Assembly: GCA_013400155.1 (NCBI GenBank)
Contig: VXBM01000132.1
Coordinates: 459,191-523,190, forward strand
Length of the DNA stretch: 64,000 nt
DNA from: Helopsaltes ochotensis
Taxonomy: Eukaryota > Chordata > Aves > Passeriformes > Locustellidae
Reading direction: 5' to 3'
Positions 1-10,323 of this stretch are shown here, piece by piece. The notes beneath the pieces were generated by a model, which saw only the letters and a list, made by a program, of their open reading frames with translations, was not told the DNA's origin and made no database searches. The first letter of the stretch is position 1, and each line of letters begins with the position of its first letter. The position numbers were made by a program, and so were the translations under genes.

Positions 1-710
1 GTGTACAAATTTTTTAAATATTTTGAGTGTGTCACTTGAAGCATTTGGAAGAAAATACTTAAAACAATGAAGTTGATGGTCTTTTGCCATGATCGATGTT
101 GTCACTTGTCAAACTGCTGTGACATCATTGTTTCACTTTACCAGTTCACTTTTTGAAAGCTTAGGCATTTCAACCAGCTTTATTTCTGTATCTCCTAAAC
201 TGTTTAATATATATAGCTTTTAATCAACATCAAAGTGATTCTATATATCTGAAACTCTAAATAACAGGAGAATTATTTTATTGGAGCAGTGAAATCAAGA
301 GTTATAACTGTAAAAACCTTTAGTGTCTGCATCTTAGTAGTGGAGACCCGTCATAGATATTACACTGAAATCTAGTCTATCAAGAAGCAAGAGGGAAGGA
401 GATCTTAGATAGTCTGGTTTTGTTCAGTTATTCGTAATGAGGTATTTAGCACCTACCACATTGTCTAGGTCACATTTAAGTCACCAGGAGTTTGTTGAGA
501 GACAAGACTGTAACAGTGGAGCATCCTTTTCTGCAGTCAGGCTTACAGGAGTGAATTTTTTGTATGTTTTCTGAAGGCTAAAGCCAACACTTGATTTTAC
601 TTTCTTAGAACTTTACCCATAAAGCCTTCTAAAAAAATCATGTATCATAACGCCGTGTAAAATACATTAAACAGATTAATGTTCAATAAAATAACCTGGA
701 ATTTTTTTTG
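1..710 (+). other. Probable 3' UTR of a convergent plus-strand gene (SLC25A32 expected by synteny)
   Basis: AT-rich non-coding sequence without a convincing ORF. A plus-strand AATAAA at 685-690 is followed by a T-rich stretch, as expected at a poly(A) site. In other vertebrates SLC25A32 lies downstream of CTHRC1 in the opposite orientation, so this may be its 3' UTR. That assignment is inference: no coding exon of the neighbour is in the window. It could equally be plain intergenic DNA. Confidence 0.3.
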
Positions 711-722
711 TAAAAGGTCTTA

Positions 723-995
723 TTTATTTGATACAAAAAGTTATGGTTAATTCTAAAAACAGTGGTGGTATTACATCAAAAAAGAAATTTAATACGTTAA
801 TGTACTTGGTTTTGATATTTGAATTCTAAAATGATTATTACAAAAAGCCTCTGCCATGTGCAAAACAAGACAAAGGCTACAGATGCAAAGCTTTGGTGCC
901 TTTCAGTCCAGTACTTGCATCCAACTCTATTGAAATAGATTCTGAAAAGAATAGTATAAAATTTTAAAAAAAGAAATTATAAAAAGGGAGGGAAG
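723..995 (-). other. CTHRC1: CTHRC1 3' UTR with poly(A) signal
   Basis: The sequence follows the CTHRC1 stop codon (996-998, minus strand). The first canonical minus-strand AATAAA is the complement of TTTATT at 723-728, giving a 3' UTR of roughly 270-290 bases with cleavage expected near 695-710. The exact end is inferred. Confidence 0.6.
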
Positions 996-1138
996 TTATT
1001 TTGGCAGTTCTTCAATGATGATTCGGGAGACTGAATTCCATCCAGTAGAAGCATCTCCCCGTGGATAATCTGAGCATGTCCCGACCCATATGGCAATATC
1101 CACCAAGCCAGCGTTGATCCCTTCACACAGACCTTCCA
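996..1138 (-). CDS. CTHRC1: CTHRC1 coding exon 4 (last)
   Basis: The acceptor AG is the complement of CT at 1139-1140. The exon starts in phase 1 and completes the Val codon split after exon 3. It encodes VEGLCEGINAGLVDIAIWVG and onward to EELPK, then TAA at 998-996. Confidence 0.97.
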
Positions 1139-4100
1139 CTGGTTAAAGACAAAAATCAGGTTACCCCAGCAGACACAATCCCTTTGTATTTCACAACTGA
1201 AGGTGCCACAAGTACTTAAGAACAGCAGTTTGTTGCAAGCTTGTGCTATTTAGTTAAATGTGAACAGTTTTTAGAATTTTAGAACAATTTCAGAAATAAA
1301 AACTATTCCGTAGAGATGTGGCAGCATCAGTTACAGCCATGCAGTGCTTCTGTCCCTGCTGCTGTTTGACACTCATTGCAGTACCTGAAGCAGATCACAA
1401 TCCACAGGATGGCTAAATGGGAGGTACACCTGCTGCTTTAAAATACCCAAATTTACACACTGGGAGCTTGAATATGGCTTCATGGCCTTCCAGACATCAT
1501 TCTAGCAGTGATGGGAGGTACTGGGATACACAACCATCCCAGCTAAGCCCTGTAAAGGTGATTGCCACCCTATAAGCGTTTCCATTTCTAAGTCACTGCT
1601 TCTGTATAAAGTTCCACTCCTGATACCCCACTAGCACCACTAGTTGGAGGTGGGGTAATGAAAAGGGTAAAGTCAGCTCTACCCCTATGCTGAAAAAATC
1701 CTACAATAGCTCTAGACATTAGATTTTGTGTAGTCATGCAGTACAGGGAGGAAAATGGAGAAAGGGCACAGGCTTTACGTTTCCATTTCTTAGTGTTACA
1801 TCCTTTTATGTTGAATGAATTCCCTAATTTGTCTCTGCTAAGCAAATTAGTAATTGCTTTCAAATATTTGACTTTAGAGGTACTTTTGTGCCCCACCTGA
1901 AATCTGAGTAGAAATTGCAGGAGGAATGTCTCATTTTTTGCCCAGATAATGTGCAAATATCAGTATTTTCAGCCAGGATGACACTGTCTACTTGGCAATA
2001 AGGCTATTTCTCGATAGGTTAATACAGCATTGAATGTCTGTATTCATGTTGTGGCAGAGATCAGTGGACCTGTCTGGACAGAAATGTCTTCCATTTCTAA
2101 ATCTCAGGATATAGAAGAAAGAAGAAATACCACATACAAGAAATACCACAGCAAGAAAGTACCACTTAATAATTAACTATAATACTGTTACTTATCAATA
2201 GTCAATTCTGAGGCAGCAGAGTAAGAGGAACAAGGGTGTGCTGGCCACTCTCTGCCTTTGGTAACTGCTGCTACCCTCTACTCCACCTCTGCTCTCCCGC
2301 CATACGTACCTGAAGAAGTTCTGTGTATGTTAATAGTGGAGTTCAGCTCTGGGCTTCCTTGGTCTAAGTATATTATGGCTTCAATGGGCAGTGGCCCAGC
2401 ACACTCTGCCCCATTGAAGGTGAAGTACCAGCGCTGACAGCAGGCGTTCCTGCACTTGAGGCGAAGTGAGCCGCTGAAGAGCACGCGGAGAGCGCTGTTC
2501 GAGCGCATCTTGGTGAACGTACATTCCTGGCAGGAGACAAAGGGGCTTCGGTACAAACCTCTGGGTTTCAGCCTGGGTTTGTTTCCTATGTATTTATATT
2601 TAGGACACGGATTTAGGAATATATTTGTTTCAAAATGTTTTGGCTATTCTCTTTAGTCCCCTCTGGGGAAAAAAAAAATAATTAGAGCCTGGAAAATCCC
2701 TTGTGGTGCAAAGATGCAAATCAGAACAGTGCCTCATAGATGGTAAAGGAGAAACAGATCATGGAAATTCTTAACTTTATTTAGATAACACCTGCTGTTA
2801 AGTTGGTAGCCTACTTTCTTTCTGGGATTTATGTAAAGGGATATAAGTTCTCTGAAAGCTGCACTCAAGCCACAGAATCACACAATCATAAGGATTGGAA
2901 GGGACCTCTGAAGGTCATCTAGTCCAACCCCAAGTCCTTGCATGACAAGACAGCACAGTTTCTGTCTCTGCTAACAGAAACCCTGGACTGAACAATTATC
3001 ACAAGTCTTCTGAGAGTTTATACCCAATAAAAGCTCCACAACTGAAAAATAAATAAACAGGTTTTTAAGTGGTTGTTAACCTGTCTTCAAAATGCTGGAT
3101 ATCATGGGAAACAAACGAACAACCAACCTAGGGACAGTTCTGCAAATACAAGGCAGTGAGAAAAGTCTACTGAAAAAGCTGATTTTCCCTCTAGCCACAG
3201 CACAGCAGTTAAACTGCTATAATCAGTCTGGGCTTTGCTTCACAGCTGGGATAGAGCAGGGATATTTTTTTCTAAGTTTTACACCCAGGGCTGCAGTGGA
3301 GGACAGACTGTTTGTGTCAGTCTGGGTGACACTGACAATTCTGCTCCTGAGCAATGCTGATCCTCTTCAGTAGCATCCTGCAACTGAGTTTCAGTGAACA
3401 ACCACTTTGAAGCAAGAGTTACAAAGATGGGTACAATAAACAGATTGAAATTGTTCATCCCTTCTTAGGATTGAAGTGGTAAAAACCTTGCCCTGTTTTG
3501 GGCAAGCTAGAGATACTTTTTTGGTACTGTGACTTTCAGCCTTACAGTTACAGATCTGGTCTAGTAAACATAGTCTTAACACCAGCTACAAAATTCTTCC
3601 AAGACCCTATTCCAGAAATGAGACAGGCACATAGCTGAAACAGAGCTGAGAGGAATCCAAAGTACCTAAGCCTTTGAGAAGTTCACCCTTGCATGCAGAA
3701 AAGGCCCCAGCAGGAAATCTGTGAGGTTGGTGCTGCCCAGCTCACAGAGGCAGACCTAGAGTCTGCCGTGGTTGGTGCAGCCTGACCGGGCAGAGCCAAC
3801 TTACCGCGATCTTCCCAAGGTCGATGCCGTAATTAAGCGCACTCCACGAACACTGCTTGAAGTTGGGTGTCCAGGACTCCTCGATGCTCTCACGCATGCA
3901 CTCGCCCTTCTCCCCTTTCAGCCCATCCCGTCCTGGGATCCCAGGTGTCCCAGGGATCCCATTGGCTCCTGGGTTTCCATCCCGTCCGGGAACGCCGCTG
4001 GGGCCTTGTAAGCACATGCCATTATACTGGAAGACAGAACAGATCTTTCTGCTTCCATGCCTTAACTCTGAGGCTAACCAAGTCAAACACAAATGAACAA

Positions 4101-7100
4101 CAACAAAACACAAACCCCTGCTGTGCCACAATGGGCTATTTCTGCATCTCCGAGAAAATTATTCCACAGCAGAAAAAAAAGGAAGAATAAATTCTCAAAG
4201 ATAAGCAGTCCCAGCAGATTTTGCTGTAAAATAAGATGCTATTTTTTTACGTGAAAAGATACCTAGTCTAAAAATTAAAACCTGTTGGAAAACCTCAGAG
4301 GAGTCAAAAGATTTCAATACAGAAACAAAAAAAGAAGTCACATGTTAGTAGTCGCTTTCTCCTATTTTTCTCTCCACCATTACTTGTGTAATTGTCTATG
4401 CTAATATGTTTTCATCGTTATTTTTCCTTTTTTATTAAGAAAATTTTCCATTTCATAGAGAGCAAAGTTTAATGCCCCTTTTCTTCTGTCACTGCTCCTC
4501 CGGTACACAACCACATCATGATAATCAAGCTCCACAATTCAGACTCCAGTATGCACACAAATGGATGGTGATATGGATGTGGGAAGCTGCACCCTGGAAT
4601 AAAGCTGAACTCAGGAACCCTGTTTGTAATAGTGGGAAGGCACTTGTGGGAGGAGGGCACACACACATCCTTCCTAACACCACAGTATTAGGAAAAGTCA
4701 AATGTTGCTCTCCCAAAATTCGTGTTAACACAGATGGCCTTCATACTTTGTGAGACTTAGGATTGCCCAGCTTGGACAGCAGGTTTGTGAAGCCCAGAGC
4801 TCCTTCCCCCAGCACCTGAGTGCTGGCGTGCGGGAGGAGCACTGGTGTCAGCCAGCACGGAAATGCTGAGCAGGAACATGCAGGGGCTGGCCATGGCTTT
4901 TACTTCATGTGCACTTGCCCATCTGGTGACTGACTGCTTTCTCCAGTCTTCATCCCAAATCCTCAGAGATAGCTGTGTTCTGCTCTTCCACTTTCTCACA
5001 TTTGTCTTCTTCTAGCTTAAACCACCTAATCCCCACCTGTTACTAAAAGAAACAGTGCTGCATCTATTTCCCCTCATGCCAGCCATGCCCCTGTCTGCAC
5101 TGCAGGAGCTCCAAACTACAGCCCCTGCCCTCTTTGTCAGACTGGTAAATTTTCTTCATTGAGGATGTGCCTTTTCACAAGCTCTGGTGCAAAAACCAGC
5201 AGAGCCATCACAGTTTTAGCTGGAGCCACACCAAAAGTAAAATAAGTGACTATATGGAGAGGGGTAGTAAGAAGTCACTTGAGGGTTTGACTAATGGTTG
5301 CTAGCTTTCCCTTATTACCTTCACCAAAGAAAATCCTGTTGGCTAAAGGCAGTGGAAATATTGGAATATTTTCATGAAGAAGACCACATTTTAGAGAAGT
5401 TAGCTGAAGAGAAGGCTGGTTGGCAAAGCACACGCCAACCTGTGAGAACAATGCAAGGACATATCTATTTTACACAGCAACAGTTAGCTGTTTTTGCTGT
5501 TGCTTTCCCACTGAACTCTATTTGTAACAGTGACTGGCTCAGCCTTTTGCATGTGGTTACTCACCACAGAAATCCTGGATGTGGAAATAGGCAAGAGCTG
5601 GGGACAGACCAGAGCTCTGGCCTATTGCCCCCCATCCCAAGAGACACCAAGAGGGGCTGGGCGGCCTTCACAGAGGAGCTGCCACCCACAGCCAGACAGG
5701 AGAGTACCTCAGCCATGGCACCTCCCAAAAAATAAATGGGAGCACAAGAATCACCTGGGCTTTGGGCTCCACTCCAACTAAAATTGTCTGCCTTGCCAAG
5801 TCAAGTATTTTTCCTGCTTTCTTAAACTGGAAATGCATAAAACATATTTTAAACATCCACTGAAGACAGGATGTCCCCGTCACTCCTGCCTCCATTCAGC
5901 CCTGGCGGGGCTTCTGCTGAAGCAGTCGGTACAGCTGGGCTGTGCATGAGTGAGCTGCCATTGATTTACCCGCACTTTGCTGCTCACTCTGTTGCACCCA
6001 AAAAGCACTGAGCAATTTCAAAGAAATGAGGGACCGGAAAATACTGCTCAGAAAATGTTAGCTCATCCATGTGTACAGACCCCTTATTGTCAATGCAATT
6101 CAATTTCCACAATAAAAGTGAAAAGGCAGTGAAGTAGTGTGAAAGGGAAGGAGCTTTGCTAGCAGCGGTGCTTCCTGCACATCACTTTAGGGGATCTCTA
6201 TGGGGATCATGGCAGAAATCGCCATACCACCGATTTTCTACAGAAGGTGAAAGGCAGTCCAGCAGCGCACAGAAATACCTTCACATCTGCTTTCTACATT
6301 CCAAGGACTGGAAAATTTCCCTCCTGTCATCTATCCCTGAGACGGGATAGCCCTAATGCATTCAGGTTTCTAGTAGTGATGGAATTGCAAACTGTGGTGT
6401 GCAGTCCCTGCCGCCAAAGGAAAGAAAAGTGTGTTCGGTAAGCATGCAGATAGTTTTTAGAGCATGCAGATAGTTTTTCTCATTACTATTTATCACTAGC
6501 ATTTTAGGAGCTAAACAGCAGTTAACTCCTTATGTTGGAAGGCGCTAAACAGCATTTGCTACTTATGTTGGAAGGGCTGTAAGGTTTCGGCTCTGCCGTG
6601 CCGCAGGAGCGCGGGAATCAGCCCAGGCGCTGCCTCGGCTCCCGCCGCGATGTCCCCCCGGCAGCGGGCACGGCGGGGAGAGCGGGCTCGGCCGGCTCCA
6701 GCCGCCATCCCCGGCCCTGGCCCGGCGGGGAAAGCACTAGAACACACACCGGGCCCCCAAAGCCTGCGCTTTGTGTCAAAGCCCGTCCAGCGCCTTCTCC
6801 GCGTTTTTCTGATTCAGCACGACAAGGACGTAATTAACTGAACCAAGAGATGCCCAGCAGCGCGGGACCGGCGCTGGAGGCGGCCACGAGATTTTTCGAA
6901 AGCCTCTGATCTATCGCTTTTTTCATATCTTTGCAAAAACAAAGCGGCTGCGTGGCTCCTCCAGCCAACCCCACCCGCACGGCTCCCCCAACACCTCCGC
7001 CCGCCCGGCTCCCGGTCCCCGGCCCCGCTCCGGTCCCGCCGCCCTCACCACGTCCACCACCTCCCGCTGGCGGAGCGCCTTCTGCTTCCCCTTGGGGCTC

Positions 7101-7144
7101 TCGGAGCCGCCGTGCGGCGGGACCGCCGCCAGCAGCAGCGCCAG
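996..7144 (-). CDS. CTHRC1: CTHRC1, collagen triple helix repeat-containing protein 1 (four coding exons, 5' end in a gap)
   Basis: Secreted glycoprotein of the extracellular matrix, known to promote cell migration and to stabilise Wnt-Frizzled-ROR2 complexes in planar cell polarity signalling. The CDS joins, on the minus strand, 7144-7049 (partial), 4026-3805, 2526-2310 and 1138-996. All junctions use GT-AG and the reading frame is kept. About 225 residues are visible, against 243 in human. In order they are: the end of a hydrophobic leader (LALLLAAVPP), a basic stretch, twelve Gly-X-Y triplets starting at GPSGVPGRDG, then a Cys-rich C-terminal domain containing the N-glycosylation site NST and ending IIIEELPK. 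The roughly 15-20 N-terminal residues, including the start codon, lie in the N run 7145-7433. The C-terminal part is nearly identical to mammalian CTHRC1. The gene sits downstream of FZD6 on the same strand. Confidence 0.97.
1141..2307 (-). other. CTHRC1 intron 3
   Basis: GT donor just below exon 3 and AG acceptor at 1139-1140. No repeats, RNA gene or convincing ORF seen; several short ORFs here are unsupported. Confidence 0.8.
2310..2526 (-). CDS. CTHRC1: CTHRC1 coding exon 3
   Basis: 217 bases. Acceptor AG at the complement of 2527-2528, donor GT at the complement of 2308-2309. Encodes 72 residues from ECTFTKMRSN to INIHRTSS, plus the first base of the next Val codon. It carries the paired cysteines (RNACCQRW) and the NST sequon of the C-terminal domain. 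Confidence 0.98.
2871..2945 (-). mobile_element. CR1 LINE 3'-end fragment
   Basis: The plus strand begins with the octamer-like CACAGAATCA, then ATTGGAAGGGACC and TCTAGTCCAACCC. This is the reverse complement of a CR1 3' tail, so the element lies on the minus strand. It is heavily 5'-truncated and sits inside CTHRC1 intron 2. Confidence 0.8.
3805..4026 (-). CDS. CTHRC1: CTHRC1 coding exon 2 (collagen repeat)
   Basis: 222 bases, 74 codons, phase 0 at both ends. Acceptor AG at the complement of 4027-4028, donor GT at the complement of 3803-3804. Encodes YNGMCLQ, then twelve uninterrupted Gly-X-Y triplets ending in GEC, then SWTPNFKQCSWSALNYG to GKIA. Confidence 0.98.
4029..7046 (-). other. CTHRC1 intron 1
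   Basis: About 3.0 kb. The exon 1-proximal part (about 6590-7046) is CpG-rich and belongs to the promoter CpG island. The rest is ordinary sequence apart from the short tandem duplications at 6441-6576. Confidence 0.8.
6441..6576. repeat. Two adjacent short tandem duplications
   Basis: A 20-base unit (AGCATGCAGATAGTTTTT plus 2) occurs at 6441-6460 and again at 6461-6478. Thirty bases on, a 34-base unit beginning GCTAAACAGCA occurs at 6510-6543 and again at 6544-6576 with several mismatches. Both lie in CTHRC1 intron 1, next to the CpG island. Confidence 0.9.
7049..7144 (-). CDS. CTHRC1: CTHRC1 coding exon 1 (partial)
   Basis: 96 bases up to the gap edge, 32 codons. They encode a Leu/Ala-rich end of the signal peptide, SPKGKQKALRQREVV and DV. 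The donor GTGAGG begins at the complement of 7048. Upstream sequence, including the ATG, is N. Confidence 0.93.
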
Positions 7145-7433
7145 NNNNNNNNNNNNNNNNNNNNNNNNNNNNNNNNNNNNNNNNNNNNNNNNNNNNNNNN
7201 NNNNNNNNNNNNNNNNNNNNNNNNNNNNNNNNNNNNNNNNNNNNNNNNNNNNNNNNNNNNNNNNNNNNNNNNNNNNNNNNNNNNNNNNNNNNNNNNNNNN
7301 NNNNNNNNNNNNNNNNNNNNNNNNNNNNNNNNNNNNNNNNNNNNNNNNNNNNNNNNNNNNNNNNNNNNNNNNNNNNNNNNNNNNNNNNNNNNNNNNNNNN
7401 NNNNNNNNNNNNNNNNNNNNNNNNNNNNNNNNN
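7145..7433. other. Assembly gap (289 N)
   Basis: Run of N inside the CpG island. It removes the CTHRC1 start codon and the beginning of the signal peptide. ORFs that read through it are meaningless. Confidence 0.99.
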
Positions 7434-7640
7434 CCGAGCCGCGCCGAGCTGGGCGGCCGCAGCGCTGCGGGGCCATTCCCGGCGCTCCCGGAGCCCCAGG
7501 CAGTTCCCTTCCACGTCTTCAGGTGTTTGCTCGGCAGCCGGTGACTCTTTTCCGATGAAGGAGCTGTCTCTGCCTAAGCGCCTAACGCCGCAGCGGGATC
7601 CTGATGGACCGGGAGGGGAAACTGTGATAAAGCATCATCA

Positions 7641-8372
7641 ATCACAGACTTCATTTTACCAGAAGTCAAGGTAAGGACACGAAATCCTTCTGAACAATAG
7701 GGGATTTCAGACTTTTTCGAAAAACCTATTGCCAGACTGAACATTGTCAGTTTAGTAACAGAAGGAAAGTTCTTGCCTACTCAGTGTGAACCATCTCATA
7801 TTGATTTCATTTAAAATCATACTTTGCTTTTCATCACTCTAGAAATGAAAGCACTAAAATAAAGGATGTGATATGTCCTCAAGAATTCAAAACAGAAATA
7901 ACAAACGTTTGAGAGGTAGCTTCTGTATGCTGCAGGCTTCGTGGGATTTGTAGAGGTAGAGTTTCCAGAAGGGGGAGATAAACCTCAACACTTTTTTTTT
8001 TTTTTTTTTAAGTATTTAACAAAACCACACATTTCTCCTACAGGAAAGAATGCTACAAGATGTTGAGTCATTCAAATAGGCTGCATGGAACTACATTTTT
8101 GTGTAGACTGAACCCCTTAATGTGTCTCTGCACTTTAAGCCACTTCTGCCTTTCTCCCCTTTCCATGTCCGTGCTGGTGGAAGAACAGCAGTAAAGTGAG
8201 ATCACCACCACAGTCAGGACACAGGTCAGTCACACTGCTGTCATCAACCCTATCAAACGGTGCTGAGATGAGAGACAGGCAAGGACTGCACTTATGCACT
8301 GAATCGTCCAAAGGCAAAAAAGGATCTATATTTACAAATCTCGACATTTATAGAATTTCAAAGGTGACCATG
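7641..8372. other. Upstream flank of CTHRC1, no gene seen
   Basis: Unremarkable sequence with an 18-base poly-T near 7992-8009. The last five bases, CCATG (8368-8372), are the target-site duplication of the adjacent LTR. Confidence 0.6.
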
Positions 8373-10318
8373 TGTCTTGGTTTGAAAGACAGGTATCTGC
8401 TAGGGAGGGCAGGACCTCCCTTTGGAATGGAGAATTCAAATCCCCTCCCTCCAAATTATTATAATTTAGGAAATTAAACAGGGTTTTCAGGCAGAGGTGT
8501 GGGGTTAGGAATAACAGTTGTCTTTACTAGTATGTATAACAAGGCAAAATGTTATAAATGAAAATGCCAATAGCCAGATTAAAACAAGCAAATAAATTTA
8601 TTGGAACTTTGGCAAACAGAATTTCAGATTAATTTGGGTTATGAGTAAAAAGCCATCCTTAATACAGCCCTGAGCCCGGGATCAGGACTGGGTGAGAGCC
8701 AAGAACCTGTCTCCAAATGGACAGAGTTTCCCTTTGGTCTCACACCGAGCTCTCATTCTGGCTGTCTTTTATACAGGAAAACTGACCTGAGGCTACACCA
8801 TCCCCTTCATCCCTTGGTCAGCCCCCCATCCTGAAAACAAGATAATTAGTCCCTCAAATTACTGTCTTTTGTTTTCGAGCTATTTCCCTGCCAGCTCCCC
8901 CTCAGTGGTTGTCGGGGGCTGGTATTCATCTGGTGCTTAATCTTTTCTCCTTATCTCTCTCTTCTCTTGTTTAATATATATACTTGATATAAAACACAAA
9001 TTATCACGGTATCTGTTATGAGAAAATGGGGAATTAATTCACGCTTTTAATGATATTTTATAAAATACTGTTAAAGTAAGATGTATGCAATAAATGCCAC
9101 ACCCGCCCCTGTTTCCCCAGAGAGGGCCAGACAGTTGTGAAACTTCTGGCCCGGGGGAAACCTAATTTGCATTTGAGTTACTAAGGGCACACCTGAAACT
9201 CTGAGGCTGAGCTCATTACCATCTGAAGACCTGAAGACCCGAGGCTGGACAACTACGCCTCAACAATCCAGATAAGAGACATCATCACCCTCCTGATCAT
9301 GTCAAGGTGGCGGCACCAAAGTCCAGTGAAAGAAATTCAAAGACCTTCCCATAAACCCATCATGATTACCATCTCCAACGGGAAGGAGCACAGAGCACGA
9401 AAGAAAAGGACGAAATCAGGGAGGAAGCCCCTGATACCGGACATTTGAATGGAACTGCATTACCTCACTAAGCCTGAGGGAAAATAAAAAGTATAAAACC
9501 TGAGCTCCAGGGACAGAAAATCGTGAACGGGGAGAGGGCATGTTGCCAGAGAGACCATTTGTTCCCCATTCACCAGGCACTGATCCCAGGTTCGGTACCT
9601 TGCTCGTTTAGTGGTGGTTCTTTATCTTTTTCCTTCGAATTGTTATTAATAAATTTTTCTTTGATATAAATTATTTGGCTAATTCATTTATAACAGTATC
9701 TATAACACAAAACAAACAGCAATAACTACTACAACATTAACAGTAAGACAGACCCAAAGACCATAAGAGGCTTTGCTTCAGAGTCCGGGGGGCAGTCGGG
9801 TGCCGGGGCTCCGAGAGCACCCGGCTGAAACAGTGGGAAAATCCCGGGCTGTGGGTGGGATCAGAAGCGCTCTCTGATGGCAGCTGGAGCAGCAGGGGTG
9901 TCCTGGCCGAGCACAACCTGGTGTGGGAAAAACCCCAAAGCACAAAGCAGTGTCAAGGAAAACAGTGGCGGCAGGACAGGGCCAGCCCAGCTCCAGCAGG
10001 GCGGAGAAGGCGAGCTCAGAATTCCCAGGCACACAAGGAGACGATGGCAGGGTCCCCAGGACCGGACTCAGTAGCGGCAATGAGCTCCTTCTGCAGCAGA
10101 GCAGCAGCAGCCATCCTCCCTCTGATGCTGGGACCAAGAGCGAAACTGCCCCCAGCCTTGTTCTTTACCTGCTTCCAAACCATCGTGGTGTCTTCTCCTT
10201 TTGTTTTAGCCAAGTACCGAAACAAAGCACCCACAAGTATCCAGCAATCAGTCTTGTAGCAACCCAGGTGGGGGAAGAAAATTCCACAAAACAGGAAAAA
10301 CAAATCCAACCCCCAACA
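8373..10318 (-). mobile_element. Solo LTR of an endogenous retrovirus (outer, interrupted)
   Basis: Plus-strand termini are TGTCTTGG at 8373 and CCCAACA ending at 10318, flanked by the 5-bp direct repeat CCATG (8368-8372 and 10319-10323). On the minus strand a TATAAAAG lies at 8773-8766 and an AATAAA at 8602-8597, in the right order for U3-R-U5, so the LTR points leftward. Removing the inner LTR and its duplicated 5 bp leaves about 1259 bp. No gag, pol or env was recognised, so this is a recombined solo LTR. The 5-bp duplication suggests an ERVL-like class, but this is inference. Short ORFs within it are not credible genes. Confidence 0.88.
9014..9695 (+). mobile_element. Solo LTR (inner) nested in the outer LTR
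   Basis: 682 bp with inverted termini TGTTAT and ATAACA, flanked by the 5-bp repeat GTATC (9009-9013 and 9696-9700). It carries a plus-strand TATAAAA at 9492-9498 and an AATAAA at 9648-9653 near its 3' end, so it points rightward. Its insertion into the minus-strand LTR must be the younger event. No internal retroviral sequence is present. Confidence 0.9.
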
Positions 10319-10323
10319 CCATG

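Larger units (their letters stand above)
6590..7640. promoter_or_regulatory. CpG island and presumed promoter region of CTHRC1
   Basis: Dense CpG and high GC surround CTHRC1 exon 1 on both sides of the N run 7145-7433. The transcription start is expected on the minus strand inside or just above the gap (7434 onward), by position. No TATA box could be placed. Confidence 0.65.

Noticed and set aside
6834..7674. Long ORFs on both strands around the first N run
   Set aside because: They are open only because N codons are read through; apart from CTHRC1 exon 1 the flanks are low-complexity Pro/Ala/Arg translations of CpG-island DNA.
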